A stretch of DNA of 64,000 nt from positions 124,001 through 188,000 of the forward strand of contig NZ_JARXNQ010000002.1 in NCBI RefSeq assembly GCF_029872055.1, given 5' to 3'. The DNA is from Sulfurimonas sp. C5 (GTDB lineage: Bacteria; Campylobacterota; Campylobacteria; Campylobacterales; Sulfurimonadaceae). The notes below the pieces were generated by a model that saw nothing but the letters and a program-made list of their open reading frames with translations, made no database searches and was not told where the DNA came from. This document shows, one piece after another, positions 8,488 to 17,373 of this stretch. Both the position numbers and the translations under genes were made by a program. Numbering within the stretch: the first letter of the stretch is position 1; every line of letters starts with the position of its first letter.

Positions 8488-8883
8488 ATGGCAAATACAG
8501 GTTGGAATGAATTTGAAATAGGAGCTATGTTACGTTCTTTCGAAGGTGGTATCGACGATATCGCCGGAACTTTACAAGAGGATCGTAATTACTCTAAAAG
8601 TAACTCGTTTACTGCTTCGGTTGCAGACTGGAGAATTGAAAAACCGGTTTTCAACAAAGACTATTGTATTGATTGTCAATTTTGTTGGATTTATTGTCCG
8701 GATATCTCTATTATTTCTAGAGATAAAAAAATGGTTGGTGTAGATATGGATCACTGTAAAGGGTGTGGTATCTGTGTTGAGGTTTGTCCTACAAACCCTA
8801 AATCACTTTTAATGTTCCCAGAGCATGCAGACGAAGAGACTGAAATTGCTAGATGGCCAGAGAAAGAAAGCAAGGAGAATTAA
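8488..8883 (+). CDS. porD: Pyruvate:ferredoxin oxidoreductase, delta (ferredoxin) subunit
   Basis: A 131-residue subunit with two bacterial ferredoxin motifs: CIDCQFCWIYCPD near residue 57 and CKGCGICVEVCPTNP near residue 90. These hold two [4Fe-4S] clusters that pass electrons from the thiamine centre of PorB to ferredoxin or flavodoxin. The start has GGAG eight bases upstream. It sits 10 bp after porC and touches porA directly. Confidence 0.93.
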   Translation: MANTGWNEFEIGAMLRSFEGGIDDIAGTLQEDRNYSKSNSFTASVADWRIEKPVFNKDYCIDCQFCWIYCPDISIISRDKKMVGVDMDHCKGCGICVEVCPTNPKSLLMFPEHADEETEIARWPEKESKEN

Positions 8884-10107
8884 ATGGCATTTGATAAAAT
8901 GGAATTAAGAGAAGTTGAAGTATGGGATGGTAACTTTGCAGCTGCTCAAGCTATGAGACAATGTCAAATTGATGTTGTTGCTGCATACCCGATTACTCCA
9001 TCTACTCCAATTGTTGAAGGATACGCGAAGTTCCTTGCTGATAACTATGTAGAGGGTGAATACGTTATGGTTGAGTCTGAGCATGCTGCTATGTCAGGAT
9101 GTATCGGTGCTGCAGCTGCTGGTGGGCGTGTTGCTACTGCAACTTCTTCTCAAGGTTTCGCTTTAATGGTTGAAACTTTATACCAAGCATCTGGTATGCG
9201 TTTACCAATCGTACTTAACGTTGTAAACCGTGCACTTGCTGCTCCACTTAACGTTAACGGTGACCATTCAGATATGTATCTTGGCCGTGACTCTGGTTGG
9301 ATTCAGTTTGATGCTTATTGTCCTCAAGATGCATATGATTTAAACTTCATTGCATTCAAAGTATCTGAAGACCATGATGTGAGATTACCTGCTATGGTTC
9401 ACCAAGATGGTTTCATGACTTCACATACTGCACAAGGTGTACGTACTTTAAAAGATGATGATGCATACGGTTTTGTTGGTGACTTTAAACCAATGAACGA
9501 TATGCTTGACTTTGAGCATCCTGTTACTCACGGTGTTCAAACAGAAGAAGACTGGCACTTTGAGCATAAAGCTCGTCAACACAACGACCTTATGACTAAA
9601 GTATTACCAAAAATTCAAACTGCATTTGATGAATTTGAAAAACTTTCAGGTCGTAAATACAACATTGTTGAAAAATACGATATGGACGATGCTGATGTAG
9701 CAGTAGTTTGTATGGGTACTTCAGTTGAAACTGCTCGTGAAGTTGCAACTGAAATGAGAGAAAAAGGGATCAAAGCAGGTGTAGTTGGCTTACGTGTAAT
9801 CCGTCCATTCCCATTTATGCAGATCCAAGAAGCGCTTAAAGGTTGTAAAGCTGTTGCAACACTTGACCGTTCTTCTCCAAATGGTGCTCCAGGTATGTTA
9901 TTTAACGAAATTTCAGGTTGTTTATATAACCTAGAAACTCGTCCAATGCTTTCTGGTAAAGTTTATGGTCTTGGTGGTCGTGACTTAACTAAGAAACATT
10001 TAACAGACCTATATACTGAGCTTCAAGCAAATGTAGATGCGGGTAAAGTTACTACTCCATTACAAGAGTTTATCGGTGTTCGTGGACCGAAACTATCATT
10101 TTTATAG
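8884..10107 (+). CDS. porA: Pyruvate:ferredoxin oxidoreductase, alpha subunit
   Basis: A 407-residue alpha subunit with YPITPSTPIVEGYAKFLAD near residue 36 and the acidic ESEHAAMSGCIGAAAAGGR segment that helps position thiamine diphosphate. The central block GLRVIRPFPFMQIQEALKG is the transketolase-like C-terminal domain. It begins right after the porD stop. Full length for the family and without any sign of damage. Specificity for pyruvate rather than 2-oxoglutarate is inferred from gene order and subunit number. Confidence 0.93.
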   Translation: MAFDKMELREVEVWDGNFAAAQAMRQCQIDVVAAYPITPSTPIVEGYAKFLADNYVEGEYVMVESEHAAMSGCIGAAAAGGRVATATSSQGFALMVETLYQASGMRLPIVLNVVNRALAAPLNVNGDHSDMYLGRDSGWIQFDAYCPQDAYDLNFIAFKVSEDHDVRLPAMVHQDGFMTSHTAQGVRTLKDDDAYGFVGDFKPMNDMLDFEHPVTHGVQTEEDWHFEHKARQHNDLMTKVLPKIQTAFDEFEKLSGRKYNIVEKYDMDDADVAVVCMGTSVETAREVATEMREKGIKAGVVGLRVIRPFPFMQIQEALKGCKAVATLDRSSPNGAPGMLFNEISGCLYNLETRPMLSGKVYGLGGRDLTKKHLTDLYTELQANVDAGKVTTPLQEFIGVRGPKLSFL

Positions 10108-10116
10108 GATTGTATC

Positions 10117-11073
10117 ATGAGTGAAATGAAAAAAATTAAAAACTTAAAAGAGTTCTCAACTTCTGCAGACAGATTTGAAGGTGCAAACCTTCTTTGTCCT
10201 GGTTGTGCTCACTCTATCATCGTTCGTGAAGTTTTAAATGCTACAAACGATGACTTAGTACTTTCAGCTTCAACAGGATGTCTTGAAGTATGTACGGCAG
10301 TTTACCCATATACATCATGGGATGCTTCTTGGATCCACATCGGTTTCGAGAATGGTTCAACTGCAGTTGCAGGTGCTGAAGCTATGTATAAAGCACTTAA
10401 AACAAAAGGTCGTCTAAAACAACCTGATCGTAACCCTAAATTCGTATCTTTCGCTGGTGACGGTGCATCTTACGATATCGGTTTCCAATGGATCTCTGGA
10501 TGTATGGAACGTGGTCACAACATCATGCACGTTGTTTTAGATAACGAAGTATATGCAAATACTGGTGGTCAACGTTCATCTTCTACACCAATCGGTGGTA
10601 GTAATACTACAACACCAGCTGGTCGTGTATCTTATGGTGAGAAACAAAATAAAAAAGATATGGTAGCTATTATGGCTGCTCACGGTATCCCATATTCTGC
10701 ACAAGTTGCTCCAAATAAATGGAAAGATATGGTTAAGAAAATCCAACACGGTTTTGCAGTTGACGGTCCTGTATTTATCAATGCAGTATCACCTTGTACA
10801 ACTGAGTGGAAATTCGATCCAAAAGACACAATGATGTTAACAGACCTCTCAACTGATTCATTAGTATTCCCACTATATGAAATCATTGACGGACATGAGT
10901 TAAACATCACTTACCGTCCTAAAAACGTAGTACCGGTTGAAGAGTATCTTGCAGCACAAGGTCGTTTCAAACACTTATTTAAAGATGAGTATAAATACCT
11001 TATCAAAGAGTGGCAAGAGAGAGTAGATGCTAACTGGGCATACTTAAACCGCCGTGAAGAAGCTCGCGTATAA
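10117..11073 (+). CDS. porB: Pyruvate:ferredoxin oxidoreductase, beta (thiamine-binding) subunit
   Basis: A 318-residue catalytic beta subunit with the thiamine diphosphate motif running from GDGASYDIGF near residue 112 to DNEVYANTGGQRS near 148, and cysteines CPGCAH and CLEVC near the N terminus that bind a third iron-sulfur cluster. Last gene of the por operon; a strong hairpin follows 33 bases later. With PorA it forms the thiamine active site. Confidence 0.94.
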   Translation: MSEMKKIKNLKEFSTSADRFEGANLLCPGCAHSIIVREVLNATNDDLVLSASTGCLEVCTAVYPYTSWDASWIHIGFENGSTAVAGAEAMYKALKTKGRLKQPDRNPKFVSFAGDGASYDIGFQWISGCMERGHNIMHVVLDNEVYANTGGQRSSSTPIGGSNTTTPAGRVSYGEKQNKKDMVAIMAAHGIPYSAQVAPNKWKDMVKKIQHGFAVDGPVFINAVSPCTTEWKFDPKDTMMLTDLSTDSLVFPLYEIIDGHELNITYRPKNVVPVEEYLAAQGRFKHLFKDEYKYLIKEWQERVDANWAYLNRREEARV

Positions 11074-11106
11074 TAGCGAAGTTTAATCTTGGCAAACCTT
11101 GCATCC

Positions 11107-11148
11107 AAGTAGCAAACGGCAGACTTTTAGTCTAGCCTTTTGCTACTT
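11107..11148 (+). terminator. Long hairpin terminator after porCDAB
   Basis: AAGTAGCAAA (11107-11116) pairs with TTTGCTACTT (11139-11148), and inside it GGCAGACT pairs with AGTCTAGCC with one bulged A. The result is a long, nearly continuous stem. Only a short T stretch follows, so termination may be partial. Confidence 0.65.
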
Positions 11149-11264
11149 TAACACAATTCTTACTAAATCTAAAACTTCTTTCGTATTGTAAAACTTATAA
11201 AATTTTCTTTTTTTCAATTTTTGTACTATAATATTTTCATATAGCTCCAAATTGGAGGTTCTTT

Positions 11265-11837
11265 ATGTTAGACCCCGTACTGTTACGCATTGCAAAAAGT
11301 GCTATTTTGGAAGAGTTGGATCAAAGTTATAGTTTTGATTTAAAAGATGTAATCGATAAATATCCTTTTTTAGAAAAAAAGGGGGCTTGTTTTGTTACTT
11401 TACATTCCCATAAAGATTTACGAGGCTGTATAGGTTCTATAATAGCTCATCAAACACTGCTTAGAGATCTTATTGATAATGCGTATGCAGCTGCATTTTC
11501 TGATCCTAGATTTTCCCCATTAGAGTTTAAGGAACTCCATAATATTAATCTCGAAATTTCACTGCTTAGTTCGCCTGAATTGATAGAGTACAGTGACTAT
11601 ACTGATCTTCTTGAGAAACTTGAACCAAACAAAGACGGACTCATTATTAATCATAACGGATATCAGGGGACATTCTTACCACAGGTTTGGGAACAGCTCC
11701 AAACTCCGGAATTATTTTTAGAACATCTTGCGTACAAGGCAAATCTAACACCTTCAGTTTATTTAAATCATCCAAAAATTTATAGATATAGAGTAGAAAC
11801 TATAGAGGAGAAATTCGATGCAATACTACCGATCTAA
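11265..11837 (+). CDS. amrA: AmmeMemoRadiSam system protein A (AMMECR1 domain)
   Basis: A 190-residue AMMECR1-family protein with the family hallmark DLRGCIGSI near residue 48, followed by AYAAAFSDPRFSPLEFKEL. The start follows GGAGG with good spacing. AMMECR1 proteins are conserved from archaea to humans; the bacterial role is not known. Its end overlaps the radical SAM gene by 20 bp, so the products are probably made together. The gene symbol follows the database naming of the cassette and does not imply a known reaction. Confidence 0.9.
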   Translation: MLDPVLLRIAKSAILEELDQSYSFDLKDVIDKYPFLEKKGACFVTLHSHKDLRGCIGSIIAHQTLLRDLIDNAYAAAFSDPRFSPLEFKELHNINLEISLLSSPELIEYSDYTDLLEKLEPNKDGLIINHNGYQGTFLPQVWEQLQTPELFLEHLAYKANLTPSVYLNHPKIYRYRVETIEEKFDAILPI

Positions 11838-12807
11838 AGATGAACATTCTATCATATGCGTTTTGTGTCAGCACTACTGCACATTAAAAGAGAATAAACA
11901 CGGGATATGTGGAATTAATTATAATATTGACGGAGAACTTGTAAATAAGACTTACGGACATCCAAGTGCTTTGCATATAGATCCAATCGAGAAAAAACCG
12001 CTGTATCACTTTTTACCAGGTTCACGCTCATTATCTCTTGGTACGGTCGGATGTAACTTCCGATGTCCGTTTTGTCAGAATTATGAAATCTCCCAAACTA
12101 CAGATGTAAACGAAGCTGCAGATTATCCTCCTGAAAAGATAGTAGCTCTAGCACTCGAACACAAAACACAAAGTATCAGCTACACATACAATGAACCAAC
12201 CATTTGGTATCCATATGCAAAAGATATAGGAATACTGGCAAAGCAAAACGGTTTGAAAAATGTTTTTGTATCCAGTGGATATGAATCTCATGAAGTATTA
12301 GAAGATATGAAGAGTTGGGTTGATGCGGCAAATATAGATCTTAAAAGCTTCTCGCATGATTATTACAAAAAAGTACTCAAAACAAATCTAGACGGAGTTC
12401 TTGATTCCCTAGAACGTTTTGCAAAAAGTGATATATGGCTTGAGATCACAACGCTTTTAATTCCCGGAGTTAATGACTCTGAAGAGGAGATAAATAATAT
12501 GGCAGAGTTTATCTCAACAAAACTGGGTTTAGATATCCCCTGGCATTTTAGTGCTTTTCATCCCGATTATAAGATGATGGATACTCCGAGTACACCAATA
12601 GAAACACTAAACAAAGCAAAAGAGATAGCTCACAGCTATGGGATAAAATATGTCTACTTAGGAAATGTAATTAATGACGGTAGTACCTATTGTCCAAAAT
12701 GTGGGGCACGAGTTATAGAAAGAGAAGGGTACAGTACGGAGATAGTTTGTTTGGAAGAGTCTCGATGTTGCGAATGTGGCGAACCTATTGAAGGAGTTTG
12801 GCAATGA
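11818..12807 (+). CDS. amrS: AmmeMemoRadiSam system radical SAM enzyme
   Basis: A 329-residue radical SAM protein related to pyruvate formate-lyase activating enzymes. The [4Fe-4S]-SAM motif is GCNFRCPFCQNYEIS (CxxxCxxC) near residue 78. Extra cysteines near the N terminus (CVLCQHYCTLKEN...CGI) and a C-terminal zinc-ribbon-like pair (CPKCGARV...CCECG) flank the barrel. The start ATG has GAGGAG upstream inside the AMMECR1 gene. The substrate is unknown; pairing with AMMECR1 and MEMO in one operon is strongly conserved across bacteria and archaea. Confidence 0.9.
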   Translation: MQYYRSKDEHSIICVLCQHYCTLKENKHGICGINYNIDGELVNKTYGHPSALHIDPIEKKPLYHFLPGSRSLSLGTVGCNFRCPFCQNYEISQTTDVNEAADYPPEKIVALALEHKTQSISYTYNEPTIWYPYAKDIGILAKQNGLKNVFVSSGYESHEVLEDMKSWVDAANIDLKSFSHDYYKKVLKTNLDGVLDSLERFAKSDIWLEITTLLIPGVNDSEEEINNMAEFISTKLGLDIPWHFSAFHPDYKMMDTPSTPIETLNKAKEIAHSYGIKYVYLGNVINDGSTYCPKCGARVIEREGYSTEIVCLEESRCCECGEPIEGVWQ

Positions 12808-13589
12808 AAAGGGCAATGAGTGTAGCAGGAAGTTTTTATCCGGCATCGAACGAGGAAATTGAGAGTTATTTAAAGTATTTCAATAAGGTTTTTGAAAAAC
12901 ACTTTTCGCTCATAGATACATGCAGTAGGGCTGTGATAGTACCACATGCAGGATATATATATTCAGGGTTTACTGCAAATATTGCATATAGAATTTTACA
13001 AAATTCAGCTATAAAAAGGTTTGTTGTCATTGGTCCATCTCATCGTATAGGATTCAACGGAATAAGTTTATGTGAGTTTGAAGAGTATGATACACCTTTT
13101 GGAGCTTTAAAATGTGACCAAGAGATTGTAAAAGCTTTGCAGGAGAACTTTCAGATCGGATGTGTACCTGAAGCACATCATGAACATTCAACAGAGGTAC
13201 AGTTCCCCTTTTTAAAACATTATATTCCTGATGCAACACTTGTAGAACTGGTGTATTCAAGTGTAGATACAGAGAGTGTATCGCATATCATAGATTATTT
13301 ATTAAAACAAAATGATATAGGGATAATTATAAGTACGGACCTAAGTCATTTTTATACTTTAAAAGAGGCAAACTTACGCGATCAGATCTGTATAAATGCG
13401 ATTGAGAACTTAAATCTGGAGAAATTGGAAGAGGGGTGTGAAGCTTGTGGTATGATAGGGGTGAAAGCTTTACTTACAAGTGCTAAAAAATTCTCTATGC
13501 AGCCGCATATTATTGATTATAGAACGAGTGCTGATGTGAGTAACGATACTGAGAGTGTCGTTGGATATGTTAGTGCTTATTTTACATAA
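12804..13589 (+). CDS. amrB: AmmeMemoRadiSam system protein B (MEMO family)
   Basis: A 261-residue MEMO-family protein, homologous to class III extradiol dioxygenases. Putative metal ligands and conserved residues lie in VVPHAGYIYSG, PSHRIGF and DLSHFY, with HHEHSTEVQFPFL and a cysteine in CGMIGVKAL near the C terminus. The start was set to ATG 12804: AAGGAG lies eight bases upstream, and ATGA overlaps the amrS stop. No enzymatic activity is assigned to bacterial MEMO proteins. It closes the three-gene cassette. Confidence 0.88.
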   Translation: MKRAMSVAGSFYPASNEEIESYLKYFNKVFEKHFSLIDTCSRAVIVPHAGYIYSGFTANIAYRILQNSAIKRFVVIGPSHRIGFNGISLCEFEEYDTPFGALKCDQEIVKALQENFQIGCVPEAHHEHSTEVQFPFLKHYIPDATLVELVYSSVDTESVSHIIDYLLKQNDIGIIISTDLSHFYTLKEANLRDQICINAIENLNLEKLEEGCEACGMIGVKALLTSAKKFSMQPHIIDYRTSADVSNDTESVVGYVSAYFT

Positions 13590-13659
13590 TTAGTTTCAAT
13601 CCTCAGTTATATAAATCAAAAAGACGATAAAATACCTAAAAAATAAAAGGGAAGTAATT

Positions 13660-14169
13660 ATGCCTTTATTAGATTCATTTACGGTTGATCACACAATCAT
13701 GCCAGCACCTGCAGTTCGTCGTGCTAAGGGGATGAAAACACCATCTGGAGATAAGATTACTGTTTTTGACCTCCGTTTTTACAAGCCAAATGTAGATAAA
13801 ATGGATGGGAAAGGATTACATACATTAGAGCATCTTTTTGCCGGTTTTATGAGAGATCATTTAAATTCTAAAAAAGTAGAGATTATAGATATCTCTCCAA
13901 TGGGTTGTAGAACTGGTTTTTATATGTCTGTAATCGGTACACCTTCAGAGAAAAAAGTGGCAAAAGCATGGAAAGAATCTATGGAAGATGTACTAAGCGT
14001 TAAATCTGAAAAAGATATTCCTGAACTCAATGTATATCAGTGCGGTACGTATAAAATGCACTCACTTAAAAATGCTAAAAAGATAGCATCTGATGTACTG
14101 AGCCATAAAATAGGTGTAATGGATAATGAAAAATTAAAATTAAATTTGAAAAAAGTAGGGAAAAAATAG
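13660..14169 (+). CDS. luxS: S-ribosylhomocysteine lyase LuxS
   Basis: A 169-residue LuxS with zinc ligands in [14 protein letters not shown] near residue 54 and YQCGTY near 126, and the catalytic cysteine in [10 protein letters not shown] near 84. It splits S-ribosylhomocysteine into homocysteine and the AI-2 precursor, closing the activated methyl cycle. The gene has a GGGAAG ribosome-binding site and its own 70-bp leader. Two unknown genes follow closely and may be co-transcribed. Whether AI-2 acts as a signal in this organism cannot be read here. Confidence 0.97.
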   Translation: MPLLDSFTVDHTIMPAPAVRRAKGMKTPSGDKITVFDLRFYKPNVDKMDGKGLHTLEHLFAGFMRDHLNSKKVEIIDISPMGCRTGFYMSVIGTPSEKKVAKAWKESMEDVLSVKSEKDIPELNVYQCGTYKMHSLKNAKKIASDVLSHKIGVMDNEKLKLNLKKVGKK

Positions 14170-14171
14170 AG

Positions 14172-14474
14172 ATGTATATTGTTCTTCCAATGGATAGTGA
14201 TGATGTTCAAGAAGCATCACTAGTAAGTGTAGCCGATGTTAAGGTTTGGGCACAGATTCTTATTGAAGCAGGAGAGGTTGTAGAGATCTTACATGCAGAT
14301 GCATTTGATGCATTTGACAACCTTTCTGAAGCGGTAGTTCTAATCAATGATTTTGAAAACCCTATGCCGTTTTTAGAATACAATATGATGCCCCTTGTTG
14401 CACATACGCAGAGAAGTATAGACGATATTGTAGAAGCGTTTTTATTCCGTGAACTACATGATATGGCGGTTTAA
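14172..14474 (+). CDS. Conserved hypothetical protein, 100 aa, downstream of luxS
   Basis: A small acidic soluble protein beginning two bases after the luxS stop. It has alternating hydrophobic strands (MYIVLPM, VVEILHADAF, AVVLINDF) and helices, which suggests a compact alpha/beta fold resembling the NifX/dinitrogenase-cofactor-binding type in outline; I cannot confirm this. No signal peptide, membrane segment or cysteine motif. Spacing makes co-transcription with luxS very likely. Function unknown. Confidence 0.7.
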   Translation: MYIVLPMDSDDVQEASLVSVADVKVWAQILIEAGEVVEILHADAFDAFDNLSEAVVLINDFENPMPFLEYNMMPLVAHTQRSIDDIVEAFLFRELHDMAV

Positions 14475-14485
14475 GGGTCATATTG

Positions 14486-14977
14486 ATGGATTTAGATCAG
14501 TTTTTAAAACTATTTAATCCCCTTCCGGGTAACTGCTATATGCAAGTTACCACTAATCCTGACGATACTACTACGGCTCTTGGTGAATTGATGCAAAAGG
14601 TTAACGGTGAACTAAGAGTTGTTTACTACACAGAAGATCAGGATTCTTTTGGTGCTCTTAATGTTGAAAAAAAACAACAAGTTGATAATTTTTTAAAACC
14701 TTTTCGGGCACTGCCTCGAGACAATGATGTCGTTATTTTTCAAGAAATTCTCTCACAACATACAAAACCGGAACAACTTGTGAAAATTGCCTATACGACT
14801 TTAGCTAATGCCGCACATATTATTATTATGGAAAAAAAAGGGAACATGGATATAGAAGCGACAATTGATATGCTTGACAGGTTTGAATTTCGTAGTCCAA
14901 ATTACATAGATAACGTAGTTGAAGGCTATGATTTAGTAATGGCAAAAAAGCTACATATGTGGGGCAACGGATTATAA
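14486..14977 (+). CDS. Conserved hypothetical protein, 163 aa
   Basis: A soluble alpha/beta protein without signal peptide. It shows strand-like segments at ELRVVYYTED near residue 42, NDVVIFQEIL near 80 and AAHIIIMEKKG near 108, an order reminiscent of a Rossmann-like or methyltransferase-like sheet, but no cofactor motif is evident. The start was placed at ATG 14486 rather than the TTG one codon earlier. It lies 11 bp after the previous small gene, so luxS and the two unknowns probably form one unit. I do not recognise the family. Confidence 0.7.
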   Translation: MDLDQFLKLFNPLPGNCYMQVTTNPDDTTTALGELMQKVNGELRVVYYTEDQDSFGALNVEKKQQVDNFLKPFRALPRDNDVVIFQEILSQHTKPEQLVKIAYTTLANAAHIIIMEKKGNMDIEATIDMLDRFEFRSPNYIDNVVEGYDLVMAKKLHMWGNGL

Positions 14978-15032
14978 AAATTTTTAATTCTATCTATGAT
15001 AGAATAATCTAACATTAATAAAAAGAGAATAT

Positions 15033-17366
15033 ATGAACTGTTTGAAAAACGGCAAGAACCCTTACAAGTTATTTTTTAAAATATTTGGTTCAATCATTAC
15101 TGTTTCACTTGTAATATATTCCATTTTTCTTTACAACTCTTATCTTTCAATCATACGCGAAACAGACAATCTTCTTGATACAGTTCTCAAACAGAAAACA
15201 AAAAATATTACGGCTACACTTGCTCATGTCGAGATGGACCTTGATTATATGGTTGAGTATGTAGAAACAAAAATTAAAAATAATGATACTGAGTTTATTA
15301 AGAAAATTGAAACGAATTTTTTCTTATTTGCAAAAAACCATCATCACTACCAACAGTTAAGATACTTAAGCCTGGACGGTAAAGAGATAGTACGTGTTGA
15401 TTGGATTAATGAACAAGTAGTTAAAAAAACGGATCTTCAAGATAAAAGCTCAAGATATTATTATTTAGAAGCATCAAAACTGCAAGAAAATGAGATTTAT
15501 GTTTCAGCATTAGACCTAAACATAGAATACGGTAAGATTGAAGAGCCCTATAGACCTATGATCCGCTTTGCAGAACCTGTATTTGTAAATGGTGTAAAAC
15601 AAGGGTATGTTGTAGTTAATTATTGTGCACAAACACTCTTGGACTCTATTAAAAAATCAGAGAAACATTTAAATAATTTATTGTTAAACAAAGAGGGTTA
15701 TTACCTGGTTGGAGTAGATAAAAATAGAGAATTTGGTTTTATGTTTAACAAAAGTGAGAATCGGTTTTCAAATGATTATCCTAATGGATGGAAGAAAATT
15801 TTAGAAGCTAAAAGTAATGTCTTGGAATTTGATAACAGTTATGCGCATTACATTGCGTATGATCCTGTAAGTGTCATTAGTCCAAACAGGTCAGTTACAA
15901 GTGATAGATACTGGTATTTAATCGCATATCATACATATGCCGGGATATATAATGAGTTATACAATATATTTAAATTAAATCTCATTTTTATAATACCTGT
16001 TTTGTTAATAGAAATTTTTATATCTTTGATTTTAACAAGGTTCAAAATTAAGGAACTTGAAGCGCAACAGTGCCTTTTGGAACATCAGGAAAAAATTGAA
16101 AATTTGGTAAATGAACAAAAAGAGTTATTATCTTTATTTGATATTGGAGATTCTACTTTATTTAAATGGCGTGATGACAAAATTTGGACTGTTGAATATG
16201 TATCTAAAAATGTTGAAAAGATGCTCGGCTATACTCAGGAAGATTTTTCTAACGGCTCACTTGCATATCAAAAATGTGTTTATGAAAATGATCTTGCACG
16301 GGTTGCAAATGAAGTTGAAAGTGCAAAAGAAAACAAAGTGGATTACTTTACACATGAACCGTATCGTGTAGTGACAAAATCTGGTGAGCTCAAATGGGTA
16401 GTAGATTATACAGTTGTCAAAAAAGATGAGGACGGTAAAATTGACTACTTTATAGGCTATATCTCAGATATTACAGAGATGGTGAATGCTCAATATGAAT
16501 TGCAACATAAACTGCAAGATGTTATTGATACACAGAATTCAATCGTGATATTGACTGACGGAAAAGAACTTAAGTTTGTAAATAAAACATTATTAGACTT
16601 TTTTGGATATGAAAGTTTAGAAGCCTTTAGAGAAGACTATGACTGTATATGTGAAAGATTTATAGAACAAGAAAACTTCTTTCACTTAGGTAAGGTGAAA
16701 GAGGGTGAAGCACATTGGATTGAAAGTCTTCTAAATCTTAGTGGAAGACAAAGGGTAGTGTCAATGCTTAACTACAGTGTTGAACCGCATGCTTTTGCCG
16801 TTTCGATAAATAATTTCGGTGAGCATGAATATATAGTGAATTTTATTGATATCACAGATAGTATGGTGGAGAAACTTGAACTTAAAAAAGAAGCGAGTGT
16901 TGATGAATTAACACAGCTTTACAATAGAATATATTTCAATAAAAATATAAGCAAGATTTTACAAATGCAACAAAATCATAATATGCAAACAGGAATAATT
17001 TTCTTTGATATAGATCATTTTAAAAGGGTGAACGACACTTACGGACACGATGCAGGAGATAAGGTTCTACAACAAGTAGCTTCAATTGTAAATAAACATA
17101 CAAGATTAAATGATAAAGTTATAAGATGGGGCGGAGAAGAGTTTGTCATAATAACTGAAGTGGATACAAAAGAGTCTTTACAAAACATAGCGGAACATTT
17201 AAGGGTAGAGATTCAAAAGTCTGAGTTTCAAGATGTCGGTTCTGTAACTTGTAGTTTTGGATGTCAAATGCATAATGATACAGATGATATTTTAGAGACT
17301 ATTAAAAAAGCTGATGAGAAATTGTATATTGCTAAAGAGAGCGGCAGAAATAAAGTAATAATATGA
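15033..17366 (+). CDS. Membrane diguanylate cyclase with Cache-like sensor, two PAS domains and GGDEF
   Basis: A 777-residue signalling protein. Membrane segments lie at about residues 14-36 and 310-332, enclosing a periplasmic dCache-like sensor (LRYLSLDGKEIVRVDW near 110). Two PAS domains follow (about 365-480, with VEYVSKNVEKMLGYTQEDF, and 490-610), then a GGDEF domain with an intact active site RWGGEEFVII and an RLND inhibitory site at the standard spacing. It should make cyclic di-GMP in response to an outside ligand, under product inhibition. It converges on a second diguanylate cyclase gene, with seven bases between the stops. Confidence 0.9.
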   Translation: MNCLKNGKNPYKLFFKIFGSIITVSLVIYSIFLYNSYLSIIRETDNLLDTVLKQKTKNITATLAHVEMDLDYMVEYVETKIKNNDTEFIKKIETNFFLFAKNHHHYQQLRYLSLDGKEIVRVDWINEQVVKKTDLQDKSSRYYYLEASKLQENEIYVSALDLNIEYGKIEEPYRPMIRFAEPVFVNGVKQGYVVVNYCAQTLLDSIKKSEKHLNNLLLNKEGYYLVGVDKNREFGFMFNKSENRFSNDYPNGWKKILEAKSNVLEFDNSYAHYIAYDPVSVISPNRSVTSDRYWYLIAYHTYAGIYNELYNIFKLNLIFIIPVLLIEIFISLILTRFKIKELEAQQCLLEHQEKIENLVNEQKELLSLFDIGDSTLFKWRDDKIWTVEYVSKNVEKMLGYTQEDFSNGSLAYQKCVYENDLARVANEVESAKENKVDYFTHEPYRVVTKSGELKWVVDYTVVKKDEDGKIDYFIGYISDITEMVNAQYELQHKLQDVIDTQNSIVILTDGKELKFVNKTLLDFFGYESLEAFREDYDCICERFIEQENFFHLGKVKEGEAHWIESLLNLSGRQRVVSMLNYSVEPHAFAVSINNFGEHEYIVNFIDITDSMVEKLELKKEASVDELTQLYNRIYFNKNISKILQMQQNHNMQTGIIFFDIDHFKRVNDTYGHDAGDKVLQQVASIVNKHTRLNDKVIRWGGEEFVIITEVDTKESLQNIAEHLRVEIQKSEFQDVGSVTCSFGCQMHNDTDDILETIKKADEKLYIAKESGRNKVII

Positions 17367-17373
17367 TTATTAC

